A stretch of 55,540 nt of DNA, taken from the NCBI GenBank assembly GCA_905182725.1, contig CAJJCQ010000016.1:1-55540 (forward strand). Reading direction: 5' to 3'. The notes under the pieces were generated by a model. The model saw only the letters and a program-made list of their open reading frames with translations. It was not told where the DNA came from and did no database searches. Position 1 is the first letter of the stretch. Every line of letters starts with the position of its first letter. Position numbers and translations under genes: made by a program. Positions 32,365 to 40,104 of this stretch are shown piece by piece. The stretch comes from an uncultured Candidatus Poseidoniales archaeon (GTDB taxonomy: Archaea; Thermoplasmatota; Poseidoniia; Poseidoniales; Poseidoniaceae).

Positions 32365-33348
32365 TCACAGATGTCGACGCATGACATAATCAGTGACATG
32401 GAGCATCAATGCTTTCGCATCACTTTCTGGAAATATGTCAAGTTCAGCGATTGCTCGTTCTAAATGTGTACGAACTAAGATTTCGGCATAATGTAAGCTG
32501 TCTGAATGGTTGAGCAGTGTCATTAATTCATCGAAAGAATCATCGGTAAAGTTCTCGATGATGTGGGCTAAACGCTGACGTTCTTTACCGTGTGAAAGTG
32601 TCAATGCGTGGATTAAAGGGAGCGTCATTTTCCCTTCGATCACGTCTGCACCTCTTGGTTTCCCCATACGCTCATCACCTCGCAAGTCAAGTAAATCATC
32701 GACCAGTTGGAAAGCGATTCCAAGTTCCATTCCGAAACGCTTGAGCGAAGATGCTTGTTGTTCAGAGAGTCCTGCAACTAAGCCCGCAGCATGACATCCA
32801 GCAGCAAATGGCCCTGCGGTTTTACCTCGGACAATATTGAGATAGTCCTCGGGAGAAGTGGTAAGGTCGAGAACATGGTCGAGTTGTTCGAATTCGGCCA
32901 CTGCGAGTTCTGCACAATACTGGGCCAGAATACGAACAATAACCTCATCATACCGTCCTCCAAGGGCGAAACCTTGTGAAAACAACCAATCCCCGGCAAT
33001 AACAGCCTTCGGAAGTCCGACACGAGAATGGATGGTTTCTATTCCTCGTCGGTGTGATGCTTCATCATTGATGTCATCATGAACAAGGGTTGCAGTATGA
33101 ATCATTTCCGAGGCAAGAGCGAGCGGCATAATTTCCTCTATATCCGTGCCTCCAGCAATTTCGTGTGCCAGTAGAATCAACAGAGGCCGAAGGCGTTTAC
33201 CGCCTGCAAGGAGTACTGAGCCACAGAGTTCAGCAACTTGTCCTGAACCGTTTTTGATTTCATTTTCAATTAATGATTCAAGCTCAGCATCAACCAAAAG
33301 CCTCATCGATTCAAGGCGGTCACTTGCTTCCAACTCGACACTCGCCAC
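32365..33348 (-). CDS. Polyprenyl (geranylgeranyl) diphosphate synthase
   Basis: This trans-prenyltransferase elongates isoprenoid diphosphates, probably to GGPP for archaeal lipids. The first Asp-rich motif is 'LVHDDINDEASHRRG' and the second 'FQLVDDLLDLRGD'. 'GGKRLRPLLILLAHE' is the substrate-binding start. The length of 327 aa is normal. The start is the GTG at 33348, preceded by AGGAGG 3 nt away. Product chain length cannot be fixed from sequence with certainty. It is upstream of and nearly overlaps the geranylgeranyl reductase. Confidence 0.93.
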   Translation of the reverse strand: MASVELEASDRLESMRLLVDAELESLIENEIKNGSGQVAELCGSVLLAGGKRLRPLLILLAHEIAGGTDIEEIMPLALASEMIHTATLVHDDINDEASHRRGIETIHSRVGLPKAVIAGDWLFSQGFALGGRYDEVIVRILAQYCAELAVAEFEQLDHVLDLTTSPEDYLNIVRGKTAGPFAAGCHAAGLVAGLSEQQASSLKRFGMELGIAFQLVDDLLDLRGDERMGKPRGADVIEGKMTLPLIHALTLSHGKERQRLAHIIENFTDDSFDELMTLLNHSDSLHYAEILVRTHLERAIAELDIFPESDAKALMLHVTDYVMRRHL

Positions 33349-33418
33349 GAACCTCCTACAGGGGTGTCCTTCTTAACCCGTAGTCTCCGGCCTTGTAATG
33401 TGAGGATTCATCCTCGCC

Positions 33419-33424
33419 GAGGTG
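33419..33424 (+). promoter_or_regulatory. Shine-Dalgarno site selecting a TTG start
   Basis: GAGGTG lies 5 nt before the TTG at 33430. The same site and spacing precede etfA. It decides for TTG 33430 over the GTG at 33364, which has no such site. A TATA-like TTCTTAAC is at 33370-33377. Confidence 0.45.
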
Positions 33425-33429
33425 ATGCG

Positions 33430-34614
33430 TTGTCAGAAAAGGTTCGACTAGAAGTCCTAACCACTGCATCACGCCGTGATGGTGTGCGTCTTCAAATAGA
33501 GCGGACTATCGAACAAAATCGTAAGATTTTTGATTTCAAATTGCAGGAACTACCCCATATTGAATCAGCAATAACCGCACTCCAAAATGGCACTGGCGAT
33601 CTTGTTGCAATGAGTGCATTGGACTGGCGAAACCTCGATGTTGAGGGATTATCAATTGTCGGAATCTTACCACGCCGAGAACCAACATGGGTTCTCGTTT
33701 CAAACGATAAACCAGAATATTTGTGTTCGAAGGCTGTCGTTGTGTGTGATAACGAACTGCTGCGACGTCAAATGCGCCGCCTCCGTAGCGACCTCATCAT
33801 ACTGACCAGTGAACAATTCGCCGAGCGTATTGGAAAACTCGATGCGTATCTCAATTTGGATGAAGAAGATCGCATTCATTGGATTGAAGAATGCCGTCAA
33901 GATAAGTTATTGGAAGGTTTCGTTGTCTCCCGTGGTGAACATTCAGCATTGAGATTCAAATCACGCCGTCATACCCTTGGTCTGCAACGTGAAAAACCTG
34001 AGCGAACACATTTCGTCCCTCCACCTTTGCATGGATTCACACTCCTTGTCAGCCGTACTGGATTCCCAAGTGCAACGGTTCTCCCTATGTTTGATCCAAG
34101 TGCATACCTTGCTCACAGAATTGAAGCAGCCTTGCTCGATTCACTACCGAAAGAAATACATTCACTTGTTGGGATATTTGTTGAACAACGAAAATTCAAG
34201 ACGATTCTCAAAGAAGCTCAGCGTTCAAATGATGACTTTACCAATGATTCATTCCTTGACTCGAATCATGCTCAAGGGAAAGTGAGTGGGAAAAATTTGA
34301 CTGGAAGTGCAAAATGGGAACGCTCAGTTCCAAAGAAAGGCATGTCAACAAGTCCTCGATTGGAGATTAAGGTTGAAACATTGAACTACGCTGGAACTGT
34401 TACTGCGAGTGCAGAACGTGTTTCCACACTTGAGGAAAGCCATATGAGCATGGTGAATGTCCTCAAGGAATTCATGAATTTACTCGAAACTATGCAACTT
34501 GACCATGAAGAAATGGTTCGTAAATTCCCAGGGCTCCCAGAGGAATACAGCCTTGCCCGACCCCCACTTATGGATCTCCATTCTGTTCAAGCGTCTTCAT
34601 CGGAAGAAGAGTGA
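33430..34614 (+). CDS. Divergent porphobilinogen-deaminase-like protein with helical C-terminal extension
   Basis: The first roughly 250 residues follow the order of hydroxymethylbilane synthase: 'VRLEVLTTASRRDGVRL' for the first strand, 'GTGDLVAMSALDWRNL' at the 'AVHSLKD' site (Asp kept), 'ILPRREPTWVLVS', 'LLRRQMRRLRSDLIIL' (the 'SLRRQAQL' stretch) and 'PSAYLAHRIEAALLDSLP'. The usual 'GQGAIAIE' and the cofactor Cys region are altered, so normal heme-pathway catalysis is doubtful. About 140 residues of low-complexity and helical sequence follow. No other heme gene is nearby. A TTG start with GAGGTG upstream is preferred to the GTG at 33364. It overlaps the convergent helical gene by 28 nt. 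Confidence 0.65.
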   Translation: MSEKVRLEVLTTASRRDGVRLQIERTIEQNRKIFDFKLQELPHIESAITALQNGTGDLVAMSALDWRNLDVEGLSIVGILPRREPTWVLVSNDKPEYLCSKAVVVCDNELLRRQMRRLRSDLIILTSEQFAERIGKLDAYLNLDEEDRIHWIEECRQDKLLEGFVVSRGEHSALRFKSRRHTLGLQREKPERTHFVPPPLHGFTLLVSRTGFPSATVLPMFDPSAYLAHRIEAALLDSLPKEIHSLVGIFVEQRKFKTILKEAQRSNDDFTNDSFLDSNHAQGKVSGKNLTGSAKWERSVPKKGMSTSPRLEIKVETLNYAGTVTASAERVSTLEESHMSMVNVLKEFMNLLETMQLDHEEMVRKFPGLPEEYSLARPPLMDLHSVQASSSEEE

Positions 34615-35171
34615 GTTGGTATTTCCACCAATGCATCGTATCCTTGTTTGGAGATGAAGTGTTCAAGGTCACCGAGTTCAGCAGGTTCATGATCGTCACA
34701 TAACTCAAGTATCGATTCATCAATTTCACGACCATTGCGTTCCCATGTACCTGCAGAGCGTTGAAGGTCTGATGCAAATTTTTCTACAATTTCAATGGCA
34801 TTTAAATTCGGGCTGAGTACCGACTTGAGTGATTCGACAATAGTGTCGTTGGCTTCTCGAAGACGAAAGATTCGGCCAGACAAATCGACCAAGAATTCGC
34901 GTAATTCTTTCGCTTCATTCGAACGTGAGAATCGACGTTGAGCACGCTCGAGGTCCTTTCGCATCACTCCAATTCCTGCAATGATGGCTAACTTTCCTTT
35001 GGTAGCCTCTAGAATTGCTTCTTCAGCATCACTAATTCGTGACTGAAGCATTTCTTCAAATCCAGCATACTGGTTTTTCAAATCAATCCATACGAGTTCA
35101 CGAAGGGATTCGACAAGCGTATCGGCTTCCTTGAGGGCGGCTTTCGTAACTTTCACTGTTCTTGCCATCAT
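34587..35171 (-). CDS. Helical/coiled-coil protein of unknown function
   Basis: Function not recognised. The 194-aa product is almost all predicted helix and highly charged: 'SLRELVWIDLKNQYAGFEEM', 'ISDAEEAILEATKGKL', 'RAQRRFSRSNEAKELREFL', 'RIFRLREANDTIVESLKSVL'. It ends with a Ser/Asp-rich tail. There are no membrane helices or metal motifs. The start has two adjacent ATGs (35171, 35168) after GGTGAGG. It is divergent from the SAP-repeat gene and overlaps the deaminase-like gene tail to tail by 28 nt. Confidence 0.72.
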   Translation of the reverse strand: MMARTVKVTKAALKEADTLVESLRELVWIDLKNQYAGFEEMLQSRISDAEEAILEATKGKLAIIAGIGVMRKDLERAQRRFSRSNEAKELREFLVDLSGRIFRLREANDTIVESLKSVLSPNLNAIEIVEKFASDLQRSAGTWERNGREIDESILELCDDHEPAELGDLEHFISKQGYDALVEIPTHSSSDEDA

Positions 35172-35291
35172 CCCTCACCAGTGACTCATAGACTTCAAAC
35201 CATTGCCAGTAAATCGACATATCCAATGGAGATGGAGAGGTATGAACGGTCGAAGAACTGCCCTTTTTGTCATCTCTACACAGCGAAGACA

Positions 35292-35297
35292 CATATA
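35292..35297 (+). promoter_or_regulatory. TATA-box-like element of the SAP-repeat gene
   Basis: CATATA is centred about 38 nt upstream of the GTG at 35333. Transcription would start near 35320, just before the GGTGAG ribosome site. Confidence 0.4.
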
Positions 35298-35332
35298 CCC
35301 CTTTGAACCGAAAGTCAACGGTAGGTGAGACT

Positions 35333-37114
35333 GTGACTGCAAAAGGCGAACTCTTGAACGAACTCTATCAAGCGCGTTTTGATGGACTCAAAGAACTCGC
35401 GGTCACCTACAACTTACCAAAAAACGGTTCAGTGGAAGTCGTCAGAGGACGACTGATTCAACAACTCATCTTGGATGAATGGGACCTTTCTCCAACTGGA
35501 ATAAAGAATCTCATGAACGCTGAAATCGGCGAAATCCTAGGAATCTTTGGTATTAAGAAATCAGGCTCAGTTCGTGCACGTCGCCAACGCCTCTACCTCC
35601 ATCTCAATCATGACCCAAAACAATTCGTTCCTGAATCACTTGATGCAATGACTCGTGATGAATTACATGAGTTGTGTAAGACACTCGAATTACCCCTCTC
35701 TGGAAATAAGCAGGCTTTGCTTGTTCGTATTGCAGGTGTTCTCGCCTATCAGCAAGGAGGTTGGGGGAAGGTCAAGAAGAGCCTACGCCGTCCACGAAGT
35801 GGCGATTCTGTCGTCGAGATCCCTACCCCATCCCAGGATTCGAAAAATGAATCTCCTGCAGAATCTCAAATCGAAGAGCAAGATGTCATTCTCGAAACGG
35901 TTGAAACATTTGTATCTCAACATCCTAAAGGATGGACGTTTGAAGAAGAGACTGAAATGCGTACTGAACTCGCTCAAGAAGGAATCCCAATCTCTCGAGC
36001 ACCTCTTGCCGCCTCTATTGATGAGGCGCTACGAGCAGGACAAATGCAAATGGAAGAGAGTGATACACCGGCAATGGTCCAAAGTGCACATGTAGTTGAG
36101 GTTGTGGAACACAGTCTCGAGATAGAAGCAGTTTTACTTGAATTAACAGCCCGAGGTGCAGAAATTGAAGCAGCGGGTAGAGATTACTTAGCCGTCAGCA
36201 GTACGAGTGATGGCGAAGACCTGGAAGCATTCATTCGTAGCCTCTCTGGCCATGGTTTTGCAGTAGAAATTCCTGCTGTAAGTGACGGCATCCGTAATAC
36301 ATTGATGGAACTTGAATTCAGATCACAAACAGAAAAGGATGCTGTCTTAGCAATGCCAAACTCTTGGAGCGAACGAGAAGCACTACGGAATTTCGAAAAC
36401 GCTCGTGATGTTCTGCGAGACCAATTGAACAACACCCTGGCAAATTCGGATGGAGATTTAGTTCGAGCACGAATGTCTTTCGAACAAATTGGTCATGACA
36501 TGGGCCTCGACTTGCGAATTCCAAGTATCTCTGGAAGACTTCATGCTCTTTTCGACTTACATGTGGAAATTAATCAGGCTGAAGCACTTCAAGACCCATC
36601 GATTGCACGACGAAATCGTATCCTGCGTGTACTACAACATGGCGCAGTTCACCTTTCTGATGTTGAACGCATGACTGTCGACCGCCTTGAGCGAAATATT
36701 TCTGCATTTGAGGAATTAGTTGAAACGGTTCTTGAATCAAGTGAAGGAAGTTTCTCTGATGCACAACAAGCCTTAGTGATTCGATTCCTCGAATCCAGAG
36801 GCTATGAGGTGAACACAGTAGACCTAAGGCCACGTGTTCTTGCGTGTGCTGGAATAATCGGTGCTGAATTAGGATTTATATCTCCTTCCGAAATTCCTCG
36901 GATCGCACCAGGAATTATGGTATCTGATACTCAAGTCGATGCTATAGTGACAGAACTAAAGGCACTTGCAGAAGCATTCAAACCGAAGACTGATGAACAG
37001 CCAGATATCGAAATGGTCGTTGCTGAATCAGTCAGTGATGCCTCGGACCGAGTTACTTCTGCTCGAGGTAAAATCGATGCTATTGATGATTTACTCGCTC
37101 GACTACGTGGTTAA
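35333..37114 (+). CDS. SAP-like repeat protein, putative DNA-binding
   Basis: From the GTG at 35333 (AGGTGAG upstream) the product has about 593 aa. The first 150 contain three SAP-like helix-extended-helix units: 'LKELAVTYNLPKNGSVEVVR', 'IGEILGIFGIKKSGSVRARR' and 'LHELCKTLELPLSGNKQALL'. SAP modules usually bind DNA. An acidic linker and a long helical region follow, with recurring units such as 'LSGHGFAVEIPAVSDGIRNT', 'GHDMGLDLRIPSISGRLHAL' and 'ESRGYEVNTVDLRPRVLA'. No enzymatic motif is visible. A chromatin or repair role would be guesswork. The ORF-track start at 35267 is a TTG upstream of the likely promoter output. Confidence 0.72.
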   Translation: MTAKGELLNELYQARFDGLKELAVTYNLPKNGSVEVVRGRLIQQLILDEWDLSPTGIKNLMNAEIGEILGIFGIKKSGSVRARRQRLYLHLNHDPKQFVPESLDAMTRDELHELCKTLELPLSGNKQALLVRIAGVLAYQQGGWGKVKKSLRRPRSGDSVVEIPTPSQDSKNESPAESQIEEQDVILETVETFVSQHPKGWTFEEETEMRTELAQEGIPISRAPLAASIDEALRAGQMQMEESDTPAMVQSAHVVEVVEHSLEIEAVLLELTARGAEIEAAGRDYLAVSSTSDGEDLEAFIRSLSGHGFAVEIPAVSDGIRNTLMELEFRSQTEKDAVLAMPNSWSEREALRNFENARDVLRDQLNNTLANSDGDLVRARMSFEQIGHDMGLDLRIPSISGRLHALFDLHVEINQAEALQDPSIARRNRILRVLQHGAVHLSDVERMTVDRLERNISAFEELVETVLESSEGSFSDAQQALVIRFLESRGYEVNTVDLRPRVLACAGIIGAELGFISPSEIPRIAPGIMVSDTQVDAIVTELKALAEAFKPKTDEQPDIEMVVAESVSDASDRVTSARGKIDAIDDLLARLRG

Positions 37115-37120
37115 CTCACT

Positions 37121-38359
37121 TCAACGGGATGCGTAGAAGTTTTGGATGACTTGTGTTACAGTTTGAATATCGTGAATATCACGCTGTGCTAAATCTCGGA
37201 TAATATTTTGGCGTTGTGACACGTGTTTTTCAAACACATCTGGAGAAATCCCAGCTGCTGTGCAAATGATTTCTCGAAGTTTGGAAGGAATACCAGTTTC
37301 TTCAATTTGGTCGGTAGCAGCATTGTATTTCCAAATAATGTTCAGACGTGGTTTATCGCCTTCCATACCTGCAACTTCAGCAACCTCAGTGATTTTACGA
37401 GCAGTTTTACCATTGACATGGAGTCGTGCTTGAATAATAATGAGGTCAAGTCCACCCAGCATAATAGGTGGAACATTCATTGGAGGATTGATCATACGAG
37501 TGACTGTTTCTTGTGCCGTGTTTGCGTGCAGCGAACCGAATGAACCGTCGTGGCCAGTGTTCATGGCTGTAAGCAAAGTTGCTGCTTCGGGTCCACGAAC
37601 TTCTCCAACAATGATTCGGTCAGGTCGCATACGGAGGCTTGACTGGAGGCAGTCATTCATATCAACCTCAGCAGTTCCATCTGGGCGTTGTCGGCGAGTT
37701 TCCATACGAAGCCAGTGGTCGTGGTAGACTTGCAATTCAGCGGTATCTTCGACTGTTAACAAACGTCGATCCCATGGAATAAACATTCCAAGGCAATTGA
37801 GTGTAGTGGTTTTACCAGATCCTGTTCCGCCTGCAATAACAAAGTTAGCAGGACGGCTATCGAGGCCTTCTATCCAAACCCACATCATTGCAGCTAAACG
37901 GGAATTAACAGTGCCGAACTTCACGAGATCAATCATGGTCAATGGATCTTCACGGAATTTACGGATGGTGAGTGTAGGGCCATCTGGTGTAACTGGAGGA
38001 ATCGTACCGTTGACACGGGAACCATCAGGCAGGCGTCCATCAAAGATGGGAACAAGACCTGGGCCATCCCCAAGTGGAACATTGGTAAACGCAGCGATAT
38101 TCTTGGCAATTTGGATTCCTGAATCATCATCAATCCAAATGTTCGTTCGGCACATACCATGGTCACGGTGTGCGACTTTCACACATTGTGTTCCACCATT
38201 GTACATCACTTCTTCAAGAGCATCATCTTCCAAAAGAATTGCAAGGTCGCCATATGGATTTGGTTCAACTTCACCATCGATGTGATAGATTGGTGAAGGG
38301 TGATTTGCTTCAGTATAAATTGTAACTCGACCGTATTGTGCTAAGACTAATTCACTCAT
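37121..38359 (-). CDS. Type II/IV secretion-type ATPase (TadA/CpaF/archaellum FlaI family)
   Basis: This hexameric motor ATPase powers assembly of pili, archaella or secretion. It has Walker A 'VIAGGTGSGKTTTLN', an Asp box with 'LTVEDTAELQV', Walker B 'RPDRIIVGEVRGPEA' and the His box 'NTGHDGSFGSLHAN'. About 412 aa from the ATG at 38359, which follows GGAGG. The ORF-track start at 38374 is the TTG in front of that site. The short N-terminal domain is nearer to CpaF/TadA than to FlaI. It follows the TadC-like gene by 4 nt, so it belongs to the operon 40044-37121. Confidence 0.93.
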   Translation of the reverse strand: MSELVLAQYGRVTIYTEANHPSPIYHIDGEVEPNPYGDLAILLEDDALEEVMYNGGTQCVKVAHRDHGMCRTNIWIDDDSGIQIAKNIAAFTNVPLGDGPGLVPIFDGRLPDGSRVNGTIPPVTPDGPTLTIRKFREDPLTMIDLVKFGTVNSRLAAMMWVWIEGLDSRPANFVIAGGTGSGKTTTLNCLGMFIPWDRRLLTVEDTAELQVYHDHWLRMETRRQRPDGTAEVDMNDCLQSSLRMRPDRIIVGEVRGPEAATLLTAMNTGHDGSFGSLHANTAQETVTRMINPPMNVPPIMLGGLDLIIIQARLHVNGKTARKITEVAEVAGMEGDKPRLNIIWKYNAATDQIEETGIPSKLREIICTAAGISPDVFEKHVSQRQNIIRDLAQRDIHDIQTVTQVIQNFYASR

Positions 38360-38363
38360 ATGT

Positions 38364-39095
38364 TTATCCTCCAATCATTATAACTGCCCCTAAATAGAGA
38401 CTCATAGAAAGTGCAATCCACCCTGGCATCCACCAAAGTGCATCCTTGAATCGGCCGAGCATTCGGCCTGAAACACCAATCGCAATTGCGGATGCTGCTC
38501 CAAAGAAAAGTGAAAACGTTGTATTGAAGGATTCGATTTGGAAACCCTTACTTGCTGGAGCAAATAATCCAACAATGAAGGCAATAAGAATAGGTAAACC
38601 AATGCTGATGAAAAGAACGATCAGTATACCTTTACCCAACAATTCCTCTTCACGCTTATTCATCAAATCATTCAAGCGTTCATAATCCATTGCTAAATCA
38701 GAAAGTATTCCTTGAAGAGGAGAGTCTTGCTCAATTGCAGTTTCGATTAAGACCATGACTCGTTGAACTTGCGATGAACGAGTCTTTGCAGAAAAAGACG
38801 CAAGAGCTGCATCGAATGTTGAGGAGTGACTTTCTTCGAGTGTTTCTTTGAGCAGTTTTCCAAGCAGACCTGGAAGCGTTCTGGATTGTTCCATCATTGC
38901 TTCTTGAATACCACGACCTGCACCCACAGAGTCCGAGAGTGATTCGAGTAATGACGGTAATGTATTTTCTATAGAACGGCGCCTGTTGCGTTCTAGCATT
39001 GGTGGAATCCCACCAGCAGCACTGGCAATTCCAAAGACAACCAAGACCAACAAGAAAATATTCTCGTTAAATGTTTCAATGAGTCCGAAAATCAT
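38364..39095 (-). CDS. Type II secretion F-domain membrane protein, TadC-like
   Basis: The 243-aa product has an N-terminal helix ('IFLLVLVVFGIASAAGG'), a cytosolic four-helix T2SSF domain ('LPSLLESLSDSVGAGRGIQE', 'SQVQRVMVLIETAIEQDSPL') and two or three C-terminal membrane helices ('GILIVLFISIGLPILIAFIV', 'GWIALSMSLYLGAVIM'). The family forms the inner-membrane platform on which the ATPase acts. Archaellum FlaJ proteins carry two such domains in one chain; here the second is encoded by the next gene upstream. Confidence 0.85.
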   Translation of the reverse strand: MIFGLIETFNENIFLLVLVVFGIASAAGGIPPMLERNRRRSIENTLPSLLESLSDSVGAGRGIQEAMMEQSRTLPGLLGKLLKETLEESHSSTFDAALASFSAKTRSSQVQRVMVLIETAIEQDSPLQGILSDLAMDYERLNDLMNKREEELLGKGILIVLFISIGLPILIAFIVGLFAPASKGFQIESFNTTFSLFFGAASAIAIGVSGRMLGRFKDALWWMPGWIALSMSLYLGAVIMIGG

Positions 39096-39099
39096 GAAA

Positions 39100-39681
39100 T
39101 CACAACCCCGGGTCCTTTGTGTGGGCTTTTAAGCCAATCATAAACATTCCAAATAAGGTCAAAGCGAGTCCTGCGTTAACCACGAGATTGATGGTAGAAG
39201 CAGGTGGCAGTTGCATGAAAGCACCCAAGTCACCACTCATTAATTGTGGGACAAGCCCAGCGATTGCCAAGATGATCGGACCGATCATACCAATGGAAAG
39301 AAGTGTTTCAGGGACTGAACCGAGTTCTTCGATGTATTTTTTGACTGATTCTGTTCGTTCATTCTCCATACGTACGCCTTGCTTACGAATCGTTTCAATG
39401 ATGTCCGTGTTTTGTGTGACGTTGGTATACATTGTGTTGAGAAGACGGCGGTATCCTTCAGAATCTGCCTTACCCATCATGCTCTTGAGTTCAGGTCCAA
39501 GACCACGGCTGCTTCCTTTTTGCAAGCGTTTCATCATACCTGAGAAATCTTCTGAAATGATTCCGTAACCACCACTACCAATGGTGTGGATAGCAGCTTC
39601 AAGTCCAACACCAGAGGACATCAAAACATCAAGTGTTCGAATGACATAGAGAACTTCTCTCTGTTCATCCAATTTCCGCAT
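39100..39681 (-). CDS. Type II secretion F-domain membrane protein, TadB-like
   Basis: The 193-aa protein has a cytosolic T2SSF domain ('RTLDVLMSSGVGLEAAIHTI', 'LLNTMYTNVTQNTDIIETIR') and two C-terminal membrane helices ('LLSIGMIGPIILAIAGLVPQ', 'LVVNAGLALTLFGMFMIGL'). With the TadC-like product it makes up a two-domain platform in two chains, as in bacterial TadB/TadC. It lies 4 nt upstream of the TadC-like gene and 9 nt downstream of the 117-aa gene. Confidence 0.82.
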   Translation of the reverse strand: MRKLDEQREVLYVIRTLDVLMSSGVGLEAAIHTIGSGGYGIISEDFSGMMKRLQKGSSRGLGPELKSMMGKADSEGYRRLLNTMYTNVTQNTDIIETIRKQGVRMENERTESVKKYIEELGSVPETLLSIGMIGPIILAIAGLVPQLMSGDLGAFMQLPPASTINLVVNAGLALTLFGMFMIGLKAHTKDPGL

Positions 39682-39690
39682 AATTTCACC

Positions 39691-40044
39691 TCAAACAATA
39701 TCTTCAAGTAATTCAAATTTGAACATTTGATTTGAACCATCATATTCCATTGAAGCAAAGATAACTTTGACATCTCGTTCTTCAAATGGGTCGTGGATGT
39801 AAGGCTGCCCTGACCGGAACATGATTAGAACTCGCTTGTAATCATCAAGCGTGATCTCCCCCGATACGGTGTAAGCGGCCGACTCAGAGCCTTCATCATG
39901 CAAATCATCGCCTTCTTCACCACGAATAATTGTACGTGTAAGGCGGCGAGTGAGACGGACTTTCATGTCACAATTAGGAATACGGACCCAATCCGCACTC
40001 GTTGTTCCTGATGCGGGGCGAATAAAAAAATCGATACCAGCCAT
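39691..40044 (-). CDS. Small soluble protein in the Tad-type operon
   Basis: Not recognised. The 117-aa protein is beta-rich and polar: 'MAGIDFFIRPASGTTSADWV', 'LTRRLTRTIIRGEEGDD', 'AAYTVSGEITLDDYKRVLIM', 'FEERDVKVIFASMEYDG'. The layout (a 'V-GEi-ld-Y' strand pair, then 'f-sG-P') faintly recalls small phage tail adaptor proteins, but that is a weak impression. There is no signal peptide or membrane helix. It is the first gene of the run leading into TadB, TadC and the ATPase, so a cytosolic or platform-associated role is the best guess. Confidence 0.65.
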   Translation of the reverse strand: MAGIDFFIRPASGTTSADWVRIPNCDMKVRLTRRLTRTIIRGEEGDDLHDEGSESAAYTVSGEITLDDYKRVLIMFRSGQPYIHDPFEERDVKVIFASMEYDGSNQMFKFELLEDIV

Positions 40045-40104
40045 ATGTGAACCTCTAATTTACCCACGCAGTGGTAAGGACTTCAATGTTGGGGGCAGAA
40101 ATCA

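Noticed and set aside
35242-35328. 28-codon ORF (MNGRRTALF...) ending in the ribosome site of the SAP-repeat gene, a possible leader peptide
   Set aside because: A TATA-like box at 35292-35297 lies inside it, so most of the ORF would be upstream of the transcript start. There is no composition or conservation evidence.
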